From Knoellia locipacati (GTDB lineage: Bacteria > Actinomycetota > Actinomycetes > Actinomycetales > Dermatophilaceae): 64,000 nucleotides of DNA. Location of the stretch: assembly GCF_007992835.1 (NCBI RefSeq), contig NZ_BKBA01000009.1, forward strand, positions 402,656 through 466,655, written 5' to 3'. Under the pieces are notes generated by a model that saw only the letters and a program-made list of their open reading frames with translations, ran no database searches and had not been told where the DNA came from. Positions 15,435-24,895 of this stretch are shown piece by piece (positions within the stretch are counted from its first letter, which is position 1; each line of letters opens with the position of its first letter). A program made the translations under genes and the position numbers.

Positions 15435-17078
15435 GTGCAGACCCACGACGTCGTCAACCAGGTTCCCGACTTCTCCGGGCACGACTCCTTCGGCACCGAC
15501 GCCGTGGCCGTCGAGGCGCTGCAGCGGTGGGGGCGCCCCGAGGACGTCGCCGGGCTCACCGCCCTCGGGCGCCTCGCCGGGAGCACCGTGACCCAGTCGT
15601 GGGCCGACGACGCGCACCGCGACACCCCGCGGCTGCGGACCCACAACCGCACCGGTCAGCGCGTCGACGAGGTCGACTACGCCCGCAGCTACCACGACCT
15701 CATGCGTGTCGCCGTCGGCCACGGGCTCACCGCCGAGGCCTGGACCCAGCCGGCCGACAGCGGTGCACACCTGCGACGTGCCGCCGGCTTCGTCACGTGG
15801 TCGCGTGCCGAGGCCGGGCACCTCTGCCCGGTCTCGATGACGTATGCCGCGGCGCCCGCCCTGCGCTCGAACCCGACCCTCGCGGACCGCTGGGTCCCTC
15901 TGCTCGCCTCGCGGGAGTACGACCCGGTGCTGCGGCCGTTCGGTCAGCGGCACAGCGCCATCGCCGGGATGGGGATGACGGAGAAGCAGGGAGGGTCCGA
16001 CGTCCGCGCCAACGTCACTCGGGCCGAGGCAGTGGCGGACGGGGCCGTCGAGGGTGGCGAGACCTACCGGCTCACCGGGCACAAGTGGTTCTTCTCGGCG
16101 CCGATGAGCGACGTCTTCCTCGTCCTGGCGACCACGCCCGCCGGGGTGACGTGCTTCCTCGTGCCGCGGGTGCTCGACGACGGCAGCCGCAACGCGCTGC
16201 GCCTCCAGCGTCTCAAGGACAAGCTGGGCAACCGCTCGAACGCCTCCTCCGAGGTCGAGCTCGAGGAGGCGTGGGCGGTGCGGGTCGGCGAGGACGGCCG
16301 CGGCATCCGCACCATCCTCGACATGGTCTCCTCCACGCGTCTGGACTGCATCCTCGGCTCCTCGGCCACGATGCGGGAGTCGGTGACCCGCGCCCTGCAC
16401 CACGCCCGGCACCGGTCGGCGTTCGGTGCGCGGCTCGTGGAGCAGCCCCTCATGCGCAACGTCCTCGCCGACCTCGCCCTCGAGGTCGAGGCCGCCGAGC
16501 TCCTCGGGCTGAGGATGGCGCACGCCGTCGACGCCGGCGAGGGCGACCTCGCCCGGCTGGGAGTGGCGCTGGGCAAGTTCTGGGTGTGCAAGCGCACGCC
16601 ACCGGTCGTGGCCGAGGCGCTCGAGTGCCTCGGGGGCGCGGGCTACGTCGAGGAGAACGGCCTGGCCCGTCTCTACCGCGAGGCGCCGCTCAACTCGATC
16701 TGGGAGGGTTCGGGCAACGTCGGCGCCCTCGACGTCCTGCGCGCCATGACGCGTGAGCCGGCGACGGTCGCCGCCCTCGACAAGGAGCTGTCCGCCGCGC
16801 GCGGCCACGACCGCATGCTGGACCGGGCGATCGACGCCGTGCCGGAGCTCGTCGCGACCGCGGCCACCGACCGGGGCCCGTGGCAGGCGCGCAGGATCGT
16901 CGAGCACCTCGCGGTGACCCTGCAGGCCTCGCTGCTCACCCAGCACTCCCCCACCGTCGTGTCCGAGGCGTTCATCGCGGGGCGGCTCGACGCGGACGGG
17001 CACGGCGCGACGTTCGGCTCGCTCGACGACGTCGGTGCGGCCGAGGTCACGCAGATCCTCGACCGCACCTGGGCGTAG
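15435..17078 (+). CDS. aidB: AidB-like acyl-CoA dehydrogenase family protein
   Basis: 547 aa, as in AidB (about 540). Long N-terminal segment, then the flavin-binding core: GMGMTEKQGGSDVRANVT (about residue 180), TGHKWFFSAPMSDVFLVLA, R-A-FG motif HARHRSAFGARLVEQPLM, and ECLGGAGYVEENGLARLYREAPLNSIWEGSGNV near 400-420. AidB is a flavoprotein of the adaptive response to DNA alkylation that binds DNA; its exact chemistry is debated. GTG 15435 is 7 nt after TAGCGT (leaderless). Monocistronic, convergent with the second PPK2 across 12 nt. Confidence 0.88.
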   Translation: MQTHDVVNQVPDFSGHDSFGTDAVAVEALQRWGRPEDVAGLTALGRLAGSTVTQSWADDAHRDTPRLRTHNRTGQRVDEVDYARSYHDLMRVAVGHGLTAEAWTQPADSGAHLRRAAGFVTWSRAEAGHLCPVSMTYAAAPALRSNPTLADRWVPLLASREYDPVLRPFGQRHSAIAGMGMTEKQGGSDVRANVTRAEAVADGAVEGGETYRLTGHKWFFSAPMSDVFLVLATTPAGVTCFLVPRVLDDGSRNALRLQRLKDKLGNRSNASSEVELEEAWAVRVGEDGRGIRTILDMVSSTRLDCILGSSATMRESVTRALHHARHRSAFGARLVEQPLMRNVLADLALEVEAAELLGLRMAHAVDAGEGDLARLGVALGKFWVCKRTPPVVAEALECLGGAGYVEENGLARLYREAPLNSIWEGSGNVGALDVLRAMTREPATVAALDKELSAARGHDRMLDRAIDAVPELVATAATDRGPWQARRIVEHLAVTLQASLLTQHSPTVVSEAFIAGRLDADGHGATFGSLDDVGAAEVTQILDRTWA

Positions 17079-17090
17079 AAGCGCCGGGGC

Positions 17091-17990
17091 TCAGGGCATC
17101 AGGGACAGACGCCTCTGCTCGGCCTCGACGTCGAAGTCCGCCTCGGGCCACTGCGGGTCGAGCGCCTCGAGGTGCTCGAGGACGAGGTTGGTCACGGCGA
17201 GCCGGGCGTACCACTTGCGGTCGGCGGGGACGACGAACCACGGCGCGACGTCGGTCGAGCACTTCTCGATGGCGACTTGGTAGGCCTCCTGGTAGTCGGC
17301 CCAGCGCGCCCGCTCGTCGAGGTCGCCGGGGTTGTACTTCCAGTGCTTGTCCGGTCGGTCCAGACGCTCCGCCAGACGCGCCTTCTGCTCGTCGCTGGAG
17401 ATGTGGAGCATGACCTTGACGACCGTCGTCCCGGACTCGACGACCTTCGCCTCGAAGTCGTTGATCTGCGTGTAGCGGCGCGACCACTGGCTCTGCGGCA
17501 CCAGGTCGTGGACCCGGACGATGAGGACGTCCTCGTAGTGCGACCGGTCGAAGACACCGATGTCGCCCGGGCCAGGCAGCGCGTTGCGGATGCGCCAGAG
17601 GAACGGGTGCTTCTTCTCCTCGTCACTCGGCGCCTTGAACGCCGTGATCGCCACGCCCTGCGGGTCGAAGGACCCGACGACGTGGCGCATGATGCCGCCC
17701 TTGCCCGAGGTGTCCATGCCCTGGATGACGAGCAGCACCGACCGGCTGCCGCCACCGCGCGACTCGGCATAGAGCCGCTCCTGGAGCTCGGAGAGCCGGT
17801 CGCCCAGACCCTCCATCGCCTTCTCCCCGTCGGCCTTGTCCCCGTCGAAGCCCGGCGTCGCGCGCGGGCTGAGGGCGGCGAGGTCAAAGCCCTCACCAGC
17901 ACGCAGCGCCTGCGTGAAGGTCGCTGGCTCCTCGCCGCTGCCCTTGTCCTTGCCCTTGCCGGACGTCGCGCCGCTGCTCTTCTTCGCCAT
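17091..17990 (-). CDS. Polyphosphate kinase 2 family protein (second copy)
   Basis: 299 aa. A Lys/Ser/Gly-rich N-terminal tail (first 25 residues) precedes the PPK2 core: VLLVIQGMDTSGKGGIMRHV Walker A (about residue 85), FDRSHYEDVLIVRV Walker B (about 143), and KHWKYNPGDLDERARWADYQ. The QGMDTSGKGG version differs from EGRDAAGKGG of the copy at 10.6 kb, suggesting a different class (the type acting on nucleoside mono- and diphosphates), which is inference. ATG at 17990; no clear Shine-Dalgarno seen. Confidence 0.88.
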   Translation of the reverse strand: MAKKSSGATSGKGKDKGSGEEPATFTQALRAGEGFDLAALSPRATPGFDGDKADGEKAMEGLGDRLSELQERLYAESRGGGSRSVLLVIQGMDTSGKGGIMRHVVGSFDPQGVAITAFKAPSDEEKKHPFLWRIRNALPGPGDIGVFDRSHYEDVLIVRVHDLVPQSQWSRRYTQINDFEAKVVESGTTVVKVMLHISSDEQKARLAERLDRPDKHWKYNPGDLDERARWADYQEAYQVAIEKCSTDVAPWFVVPADRKWYARLAVTNLVLEHLEALDPQWPEADFDVEAEQRRLSLMP

Positions 17991-18042
17991 CCCGGCATCC
18001 TGTCAGCCGTCGGGCGCGCCGTGGGGTGACAGACTCGACGTC

Positions 18043-18732
18043 GTGCGTCTGCTCCTCGACTCCCGGTCCCCTGCAAGCCCCACCACCGCGCTCGGTGAGG
18101 TCGGCGACGACGACCTCACCCGGCTCTACGCCTGGCCAGAGGGAGGCGGTGTCCGCGCCAACTTCGTCAGCACCCTCGACGGCTCGGCCGCCGGCGGCGA
18201 CGGCCGCAGCGGGTCGATCAACACCGAGGCCGACGGTCGCGTCTTCCACCTGCAGCGCGAGCTCGCCGACTGCGTCCTCGTGGGGGCGGGGACCGCTCGC
18301 GCAGAGGGCTATCGGCCCGGCGCCACCCCGATCTTCGTCGTGAGTGGTCGCGGCCACCTGCCCGAGACGCTCACCTCCGGAGAGGGTGACGTCGTCCTCG
18401 TGACGTGCGCGTCCTCCGGGCTCGAGCCGAGCGACGACGTCTGGGTCGAGGGCGAGGACGAGGTCGACCTGCGCGCCGTCGTGGCGCGCCTCCACGATGC
18501 CGGTATGCCGTGCGTCCTCGCCGAGGGCGGACCCTCGCTCTTCCACGACCTCCTCGCCGCAGGGCTGGTCGACGAGCTGGCGCTCACGCTGGCCCCGCGA
18601 CTGGTCGGTGGCGACGCCACCCGGGTCGTCGCGGGCACCCCGCTCGACGGTGCCTCCGGCCTCGCGACCGAGCTCGTCCACCTCCTCGAGGAGGACGGCT
18701 CGCTCCTCACCCTCTGGCGCCTCCCCCGGTGA
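18043..18732 (+). CDS. RibD C-terminal domain-like (pyrimidine/dihydrofolate reductase fold) protein
   Basis: 229 aa, a single reductase domain with no deaminase part. VRANFVSTLDGSAAGGDGRSGSIN is the substrate-binding opening, DCVLVGAGTARAEGY binds NADPH, and PCVLAEGGPSLFHDLLAAGLVDELALTLAPRLVGG is the family's closing signature. Stand-alone copies in actinobacteria are annotated as pyrimidine reductase family; a riboflavin role is possible but not shown. GTG 18043 is preceded by CAGACT and 7 nt, an off-consensus version of the leaderless layout. Followed by a 27-bp-stem hairpin. Confidence 0.85.
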   Translation: MRLLLDSRSPASPTTALGEVGDDDLTRLYAWPEGGGVRANFVSTLDGSAAGGDGRSGSINTEADGRVFHLQRELADCVLVGAGTARAEGYRPGATPIFVVSGRGHLPETLTSGEGDVVLVTCASSGLEPSDDVWVEGEDEVDLRAVVARLHDAGMPCVLAEGGPSLFHDLLAAGLVDELALTLAPRLVGGDATRVVAGTPLDGASGLATELVHLLEEDGSLLTLWRLPR

Positions 18733-18734
18733 TC

Positions 18735-18798
18735 AACTCACCAATTCCTCCCCGTAGCCACGGCGTCGTGTGTGGCTACGGGGAGGAATTGGTGAGTT
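18735..18798. repeat. Long perfect stem-loop (27-bp arms) between convergent genes
   Basis: Arms at 18735-18761 and 18772-18798 match perfectly around a 10-nt loop. Base composition is lower in GC than the genes, and there is no T-run. May terminate both the RibD-like and LLM genes, but the length of the stem is more like a repeat element. Confidence 0.85.
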
Positions 18799-18857
18799 CG
18801 CCACAGGGGCGGGGGCGGGGCGGGGGCCTGCGACGGCTTTCGGCCACGAGGCCACAA

Positions 18858-18911
18858 GGTCACGAACGTCGGCAGCTCGAACCCGACACTTCGTGACCAA
18901 TAGGTCACGAA
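18858..18911. repeat. Cluster of three GGTCACGAA / TTCGTGACC motifs
   Basis: GGTCACGAA at 18858, TTCGTGACC at 18890 and GGTCACGAA at 18903. The last two form a perfect 9-bp inverted repeat with loop AATA; the first two can pair as an alternative, slightly bulged 15-bp stem. Lies just beyond the 3' end of the LLM gene. Confidence 0.75.
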
Positions 18912-18925
18912 ATGCCGCGGCCAGG

Positions 18926-19918
18926 TCAGGAGGCGAGGAGCTCGAGGGCGCGGAGACGGTTGTCGAGCCCGGGCGCGGCGTTCGTCACCATGAGCTCGTC
19001 GGCCTGCGCGTGCTCGGCGAAGCGCTCGAGGTAGTCGCGCACCGTCGTGATGTCGCCGACGGCCGAGTACGTCATCATGTGCCGGGCCTGGGCGGCCACC
19101 GGCGAGTCCATGAGGGCGTCGAGGGCAGCCTCGTCGAGGCGGCCGGCATACGCCGGGACGCGGGAGGCGAGCGAACGCACGCGTGAGCGGAGCACGGAGG
19201 CGGCCAGCGCCTCTGCGTGGTCCTGCTCGTCGGCGACGACGACGTTGAGCGCGGCGATGGCGTACGGCTCGGCGAGCTGCGCGGACGGCCGGAACTCACG
19301 CCGGTAGACCTCGACGGCCTGCTGGAGCGCATCAGGGGCGAAGTGGCTCGCGAACGCGTAGGGCAGGCCGAACCGGGCGGCAAGCTGGGCGCCGAAGAGC
19401 GAGCTGCCCAGGATGTACAGCGGCACCTTGGTGCCCCGCCCCGGGATGGCGTTGATCGTCGGCACGAGGCTCTCGTCGGAGAGGTAGCCCTGGAGCTCGA
19501 GCACGTCGTCGGGGAACCGCTCCGAGGCCCGCGGGTCGGCCCGCAGCGCACGCATCGTCACCTGGTCGGTGCCGGGTGCACGTCCGAGACCGAGGTCGAT
19601 CCGGTCCGGGTGCAGCTCGGCGAGCGTGCCGAACTGCTCGGCGATGACGAGCGGTGAGTGGTTCGGCAGCATGACGCCGCCCGAACCGACGCGGATGCGT
19701 TCGGTCCGGGCAGCGACGTGCGCGAGCAGGACCGCGGTCGCCGCGGAGGCGATCGAGGGCATGTTGTGGTGCTCGGCGAACCAGAGCCGCTCGAACGTGC
19801 CCAGCGAGTCGGCCTTCTGCGCGAGCGTCACGCTCGTCTCGAGGGCCGCGCCGATGGGCTGGTCGCGGCCCACCGTGGCGAGGTCGAGCAGCGAGAGCCG
19901 CGGTCCTGCGGGGCTCAC
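18926..19918 (-). CDS. LLM class flavin-dependent oxidoreductase (bacterial luciferase-like)
   Basis: 330 aa. FMN-dependent TIM barrel: [19 protein letters not shown] start, [47 protein letters not shown] and [26 protein letters not shown], the subgroup without coenzyme F420 marks. Substrate unknown; members oxidise or monooxygenate small molecules. GTG start overlaps the stop of the upstream symporter gene (GTGA-type overlap), so the two form an operon in which the symporter might import the oxidised substrate (inference). Confidence 0.87.
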   Translation of the reverse strand: MSPAGPRLSLLDLATVGRDQPIGAALETSVTLAQKADSLGTFERLWFAEHHNMPSIASAATAVLLAHVAARTERIRVGSGGVMLPNHSPLVIAEQFGTLAELHPDRIDLGLGRAPGTDQVTMRALRADPRASERFPDDVLELQGYLSDESLVPTINAIPGRGTKVPLYILGSSLFGAQLAARFGLPYAFASHFAPDALQQAVEVYRREFRPSAQLAEPYAIAALNVVVADEQDHAEALAASVLRSRVRSLASRVPAYAGRLDEAALDALMDSPVAAQARHMMTYSAVGDITTVRDYLERFAEHAQADELMVTNAAPGLDNRLRALELLAS

Positions 19919-21333
19919 GCGGGGACCGCCACACGGGTCTCGTCGCGCGACTCGACGCTGTCGGTCTCGTCCTCGTCGAGCTGGAGCCGGGTGTCGGCGC
20001 CGCCGAAGGTGTTGGCGTCGTAGACCGACTGGTCGAGCAACCCGTTGCGCTTGGCCACGATCGTCGGGATGAGCGCCTGGCCGGCCACGTTGGTGGCGGT
20101 GCGGATCATGTCGATGATCGGGTCGATCGCGAGGAGCAGCCCGACGCCCTCGAGCGGGAGGCCCAGGGTCGACAGGGTGAGGGTCAGCATGACGACCGCG
20201 CCGGTGAGACCGGCCGTGGCCGCGGAGCCGACGATCGACACGAAAGCGATGAGGAGGTAGTCGGTGATGCCGAGGTCGACGCCGAAGAGCTGCGCGACGG
20301 TGATCGCGGCGAGAGCCGGGTAGATCGCGGCGCAGCCGTCCATCTTGGTCGTCGCACCGATCGGCACGGCGAACGAGGCGTAGTCACGCGAGACGCCGAG
20401 GTTGTGCGTCACGACGCGCTGCGTGAGCGGGAGGGTGCCGATGGACGACCGCGAGACGAACGCGAACTGGATCGCGGGCCACGCCCCGGCGAAGAACTTC
20501 ACCGGGTTGAGTCCGTTGGCACGAGCCACGATCGGGTAGATGACGAGCAGCACGATGGCGCAGCCGATGTAGACGTCGGCGGTGAAGATCGCCAGCGGCC
20601 CGATGAGGTCCCAGCCGTAGTTGGCGACGGCCGAGCCGATGAGGGCGGCGGTGCCGAGCGGCGAGAGCTTGATGACCCACCAGACGAGCTTGCTGAAGAT
20701 CTCGAGGGCGCTGCGGGTCAGGTCGACGAACGGCTCGGCCTTGGCACCCACGGCGAGGGCCGCGGCGCCGATGGCGAGCCCGAGGACGACGAGCTGGAGG
20801 ATGTTGAACGACGGGCTGGAGCTCAGCGCGCCGCCGTCGTCGGCGGAGGTCGAGACCTCGAGGCCGAGGAAGTTGCCCGGCACGATCGAGGTGAGGAAGT
20901 CGAGCCAGCTGCCCGTGTGGTCGGGCGCGGCGCCGGCCGAGGTGTCGAGCGTGGCGTTGGCCCCGGGGTTGGTGACGAGGCCGAGCGTAATGCCGACGAC
21001 GACGGAGGCGGCGGCGGTGACCGCGAACCACACGAGGGTCTCCCCCGCGAGCCGGGCCGCGTTGGTCACCTGGCGGAGGTTGGCGATCGAGACGATGATC
21101 GCGGCGAGCACGAGCGGGACGACGATGACCTTGAGCAGCTGGACGAAGATGCCGCCGACGGTCTTGAGCGTCTCGGCGAGCCAGGCTTGGTCGAACTGGC
21201 GGGCCACGAAGCCGAGGACGACGCCGAGTGCGAGGCCGACGAAGACCTGGGCCCAGAAGGGCAGGCCGATCCGACGACGCGGTGACGAGGGTTCGGCCTC
21301 GGGTGCGGCCGAGTCAGGGGTGGTGCGGGACAT
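19915..21333 (-). CDS. Dicarboxylate/amino acid:cation symporter (DAACS family)
   Basis: 472 aa. Eight transmembrane helices plus two re-entrant loops expected: [15 protein letters not shown] (hairpin 1 serine-rich motif) and [21 protein letters not shown] (TM7, where most relatives have NMDGTALY), then [23 protein letters not shown] for TM8 substrate and sodium contacts. The family imports glutamate, aspartate, or C4-dicarboxylates with sodium or protons. The Thr-to-Cys change in the MDG motif may shift specificity. ATG 21333 with AGGAG upstream. Acidic C-terminal tail of about 50 residues. Confidence 0.88.
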   Translation of the reverse strand: MSRTTPDSAAPEAEPSSPRRRIGLPFWAQVFVGLALGVVLGFVARQFDQAWLAETLKTVGGIFVQLLKVIVVPLVLAAIIVSIANLRQVTNAARLAGETLVWFAVTAAASVVVGITLGLVTNPGANATLDTSAGAAPDHTGSWLDFLTSIVPGNFLGLEVSTSADDGGALSSSPSFNILQLVVLGLAIGAAALAVGAKAEPFVDLTRSALEIFSKLVWWVIKLSPLGTAALIGSAVANYGWDLIGPLAIFTADVYIGCAIVLLVIYPIVARANGLNPVKFFAGAWPAIQFAFVSRSSIGTLPLTQRVVTHNLGVSRDYASFAVPIGATTKMDGCAAIYPALAAITVAQLFGVDLGITDYLLIAFVSIVGSAATAGLTGAVVMLTLTLSTLGLPLEGVGLLLAIDPIIDMIRTATNVAGQALIPTIVAKRNGLLDQSVYDANTFGGADTRLQLDEDETDSVESRDETRVAVPA

Positions 21334-21490
21334 GACGGACTCCTGAGCAGGAAGGGGATGTGGGGGCGGAGGCGGTCAGCGGCGACAACGGTCGCTGGCG
21401 TCGAGCCTCAGGTCCACATGCAGACGCCGCCACAGGGCAGGAGTCATCGTCGGGGTGCACACAGTGGCGGCAACCGGGGCCGCCGCGGAA

Positions 21491-22663
21491 CTATTCCCCG
21501 CGGACGAAATCGCCGACGACGCGTTCCCACCGCTCGGGGTCGGTGTTCCACTCCTTGCAGTGCCGCGCCACCCGCCACTCCTCGAACGTCACGAGGTCGG
21601 GCCGGTGCCGGGCCAACGCGCGCGACGGGCCGACGGGCACGAACTCGTCGTCGGCCGAGTGGATGAGCAGGATCGGGTGGTGCAGCTCGTCGGCCCGGCT
21701 CACCCAGTCGGTACGGGCGACGTCCACCGACTCGTGCACCCCGACGAACCGCTTGCCCCAGCCGCGGCCCATCATCGAGCGCGACAGCGTCCCGACCCCC
21801 TTGGGCAGACGGTGCAGCCGGGCGTGGTGGTCGAGCACGTCGCCCCAGTCGATGACCGGCCCGTCGAGCACGACCCGCGAGACCACGTCGGCGAGTGGCG
21901 AGCGGTCGAGGAACTGGAGCACGATCGCTCCCCCCATGGACCACCCGACGAGGAGGACCTCCTGCGCGCCGGACCGGACGGCATACTCGACTGCCGCCTC
22001 GAGGTCGCGCCACTCGGATAGACCGAGGTTGTAACGCCCGTCGGGACCGGCGGGCACGTCCTCGTCGTTGCGGTAGGTCGGCACGAGCGACGTCCAGCCG
22101 GCGTCGTGCAGGGCGGGAAGTGCTCGCAGGGTCTCCTGCCGCTGGGCGCCGCGGCCGTGGACGCAGACCGCCCACCGCGACCCGCGCCCGCTCGGTGCCG
22201 GGACGACCCAGGCCGGCATCCGCCCCAGCTCGCCGGCGAAGTCGACGGCCTCGGTCCGCAGCCCCAGCGCCTGCTCGGGAGTCCCGACGTAGTGGTAGCC
22301 GTTGAACCGCGCGCCGCCGGTGCGCAGCTCGCCGACGTCGACCCCGAGGACCTCGCGCTCGACGGTGTCGGCGGCGACGTCGGTCGAGGTGAGGTCACCG
22401 ATGCGGACGTGCCCGAGACCGCCGTCGAGCCAGAGCCCGTAGCGCCCGGGCACGACCGTCTCGGCCGTCGCCGTGAGGAGGATCCGATCGCCCCGGACCT
22501 CGAGGATCTCGGTGTCGTCGGGGCGTTCCCTTTCGGGGGTGAGGACTCGACGAGCGAAGTATGCCGCGGCGGCCAGCGAGCCGGCCGCGCTCGCCAGCGT
22601 CGTCGTAGCCCCCACGGCGGCCGCCGTGACGGCGGCCCGGCGCAGCCCGCGCCCCTCAGCCAT
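21491..22663 (-). CDS. Alpha/beta hydrolase
   Basis: 390 aa. Starts with a likely membrane anchor (AAVTAAAVGATTTLASAAGSLAAAAYFA). The core shows WAVCVHGRGAQRQETLR (oxyanion region), LLVGWSMGGAIVLQFLDRS (nucleophile Ser), LIHSADDEFVPVGPSRAL (Asp) and VARHCKEWN (His). Esterase or peptidase-type, substrate unknown. ATG 22663 overlaps the end of LigD by 8 nt, so it is cotranslated with it; the functional link to DNA repair is unclear. A much longer upstream frame exists but runs antisense-free through LigD coding sequence and is rejected. Confidence 0.85.
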   Translation of the reverse strand: MAEGRGLRRAAVTAAAVGATTTLASAAGSLAAAAYFARRVLTPERERPDDTEILEVRGDRILLTATAETVVPGRYGLWLDGGLGHVRIGDLTSTDVAADTVEREVLGVDVGELRTGGARFNGYHYVGTPEQALGLRTEAVDFAGELGRMPAWVVPAPSGRGSRWAVCVHGRGAQRQETLRALPALHDAGWTSLVPTYRNDEDVPAGPDGRYNLGLSEWRDLEAAVEYAVRSGAQEVLLVGWSMGGAIVLQFLDRSPLADVVSRVVLDGPVIDWGDVLDHHARLHRLPKGVGTLSRSMMGRGWGKRFVGVHESVDVARTDWVSRADELHHPILLIHSADDEFVPVGPSRALARHRPDLVTFEEWRVARHCKEWNTDPERWERVVGDFVRGE

Positions 22664-24797
22664 CGAGGACGTCGGCGAGGTCGTAGGACACGGGCTCCTC
22701 GAGCTGGGAGTAGGTGCACGACTCGGGCTCACGGTCCTCGCGCCACCGCACGAACTGCGCGGTGTGCCGGAAACGCACGCCCTCCATGTGGTCGTAGCGC
22801 ACCTCGACGACCCGCTCGGGACGCAGCGGGGTGAACGACAGGTCCTTGCCCGCCGCCCAGCGGGAGCCGGCGGCGTTCTGCGGGGTCCGGTTGCCCTCCT
22901 CCTGCTTGGCCCACGCCCACGGGTGCTCGTCGAAGTCGGTGACGAGCGGCTGGAGCTCCTCGAAGAGCTCCTTGCGCCGCGCCATCGGGAACGCGCCGAT
23001 GACACCGACGCTCGCGAGCGTGCCCTCGTCGTCGTAGAGCCCGAGGAGCAGCGAGCCGATGAGGTCGTCGCCGCTCTTGTGGGTGCGGTAGCCGGCGACG
23101 ACGCAGTCGGCGGTGCGCTCGTGCTTGAACTTGTGCATGGTGCGCTTGTCGGGCTCGTAGGTGCCGTCGAGCGGCTTGACCATGACGCCGTCGAGCCCGG
23201 CGCCCTCGAACTGCTCGAACCACTCCCGCGCCTCGACGGGATCCCGCGTGGCCCGGGTCAGGTGGATCGGCGCCTCGACCTCGGCGAACGCCTTCTCGAG
23301 CTCGGCACGTCGCACCTCGAACGGCTCGCCCATGAGGTCACGCTCCCCCAGCGCCAACAGGTCGAAGGCCACGAAGCTCGCCGGCGTCTCGGCCGCGAGC
23401 TTCTTGACGCGCGAGGCCGCCGGGTGGATGCGCTGCTGGAGCAGGTCGAAGTCGAGCCGGTCCTCACCGGGCCGCACGAGGATGATCTCGCCGTCGACGA
23501 CGCACTTGTCGGGGAAGTTGGCGAGCACCGCCTCGACGACGTCGGGGAAGTAGCGGGTCATCGGCTTCTCGTTGCGGCTGCCGATCTCGACCTGGTCGCC
23601 GGAGCGGTAGATGATCGACCGGAAGCCGTCCCACTTGGGCTCGTAGCTCACCTCGCCCTCGACGAGCTTCTTCGACGGCTTGGCGAGCATGGGCGGGATC
23701 GGCGGCACGACCGGCATCCCCCACTGCTCGCGCACCTCCGCGTCGCGCTCGGCCTTGGGCTTCATGTAGTCCTCGTCGGCGCGGTCGGTGCGGCGCTTGC
23801 TCGGCTGCACCCGCGGCGGCTCGCCGGGCATCTTCGGGTAGTCCGGCGGGAAGTTCAGCTCGCCGAGGCCGCGCTCGACGTCGGCGTCCCACAGCGCGAG
23901 CGCCGGGGCGATGTCACCGACGCTCTCCCCCATGTCGGCCCACGCGTCGCCACGGTCGGCGAGGATCCCGGGGACCGTGAGCACGGTGAAGTCCGACGGC
24001 GAGACCGACGCGAGCTCGTCCCAGGTGACCGGCATCGACACCGGCGCGCCCGGCAACGGCCGGGGGCTGTAGGCCGACGCGATGGTGCGGTCGCGGCAGG
24101 CCTGGTTGAAGTCGACGAACACCCGCTCGCCGCGCTCCTCCTTCCACCACGACGTCGTGACGAGGTCGGGCAGGCGCCGCTCGAGCTCACGGGCGATGCC
24201 GATGACACCGTGCCGGACGTCGAGGAACTCGTGCGTCGGCCTCACCCGCGCGAAGACGTGCACGCCGCGGTTGCCCGAGGTCTTGGCCCAGCCGGTGAGC
24301 CCGAGCTCCGCCAGCACCTCGCGCAGCGCGAGAGCGGCCTCGACGGCGTCCGGGAAGCCGCGCCCGGGCTGGGGGTCGAGGTCGATCCGCAGCTCGTCGG
24401 GGTTGTCGTTGTCGGCCGTCCGCACGGGCCACGGGTGGAAGGTGACGGTGTTCATCTGCACGGCCCACACCGCCGCCGCGACCTCGTCGACGACGAGCTG
24501 CGCGTGCCGCCTCCCCGAGGGGTAGCGGCACGAGACCGTACGGATCCAGTCGGGCATCCCCTTCGGTGGGTTCTTCTGGTAGAACTCCTCGCCGTCGATC
24601 CCCTCCGGGAACCGTTGCAGCGTCACCGGCCGGTCGCCGATCGCGCGGACCAGCGGGTCCCCCACAGCCACGACGTATGCCGCGAGGTCGCCCTTGGTGA
24701 TCCCCTCACCGGGCCACATGAGCCGGTCCGGGCTGGAGAGCCGGACCTCCCGGGTGCCCTCGGGTCCGTCGATCTCGATCGTCGTCGCGCCCGTCAT
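22656..24797 (-). CDS. ligD: ATP-dependent DNA ligase LigD, polymerase-ligase fusion lacking the phosphoesterase domain
   Basis: 713 aa. N-terminal archaeo-eukaryotic primase-type polymerase domain (about 1-300) with metal motif LRIDLDPQPG and TSGNRGVHVF; a linker with PPRVQPSKRRTDRADEDY; then an ATP-dependent ligase domain (about 365-713) with nucleotidyl-lysine motif YEPKWDGFRSI, VVDGEI, and KFKHERTADCVVAGYR, followed by the OB fold. Family role: bacterial non-homologous end joining with Ku. The mycobacterial enzyme also has a phosphoesterase module, which is missing here, and no ku is in the window. ATG 24797 has TAGGGT 6 nt upstream (leaderless); GTG 24803 would fall in the spacer. Confidence 0.92.
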   Translation of the reverse strand: MTGATTIEIDGPEGTREVRLSSPDRLMWPGEGITKGDLAAYVVAVGDPLVRAIGDRPVTLQRFPEGIDGEEFYQKNPPKGMPDWIRTVSCRYPSGRRHAQLVVDEVAAAVWAVQMNTVTFHPWPVRTADNDNPDELRIDLDPQPGRGFPDAVEAALALREVLAELGLTGWAKTSGNRGVHVFARVRPTHEFLDVRHGVIGIARELERRLPDLVTTSWWKEERGERVFVDFNQACRDRTIASAYSPRPLPGAPVSMPVTWDELASVSPSDFTVLTVPGILADRGDAWADMGESVGDIAPALALWDADVERGLGELNFPPDYPKMPGEPPRVQPSKRRTDRADEDYMKPKAERDAEVREQWGMPVVPPIPPMLAKPSKKLVEGEVSYEPKWDGFRSIIYRSGDQVEIGSRNEKPMTRYFPDVVEAVLANFPDKCVVDGEIILVRPGEDRLDFDLLQQRIHPAASRVKKLAAETPASFVAFDLLALGERDLMGEPFEVRRAELEKAFAEVEAPIHLTRATRDPVEAREWFEQFEGAGLDGVMVKPLDGTYEPDKRTMHKFKHERTADCVVAGYRTHKSGDDLIGSLLLGLYDDEGTLASVGVIGAFPMARRKELFEELQPLVTDFDEHPWAWAKQEEGNRTPQNAAGSRWAAGKDLSFTPLRPERVVEVRYDHMEGVRFRHTAQFVRWREDREPESCTYSQLEEPVSYDLADVLDG

Positions 24798-24895
24798 GGC
24801 CACACCCTAGTGAGCCGCCACGACATCGTGGCCTCGCGCGCCCGGACGACGAGCCCCCGGGAACGATCCCGGCGCTCTCGTGGTTTGCTCATGAC

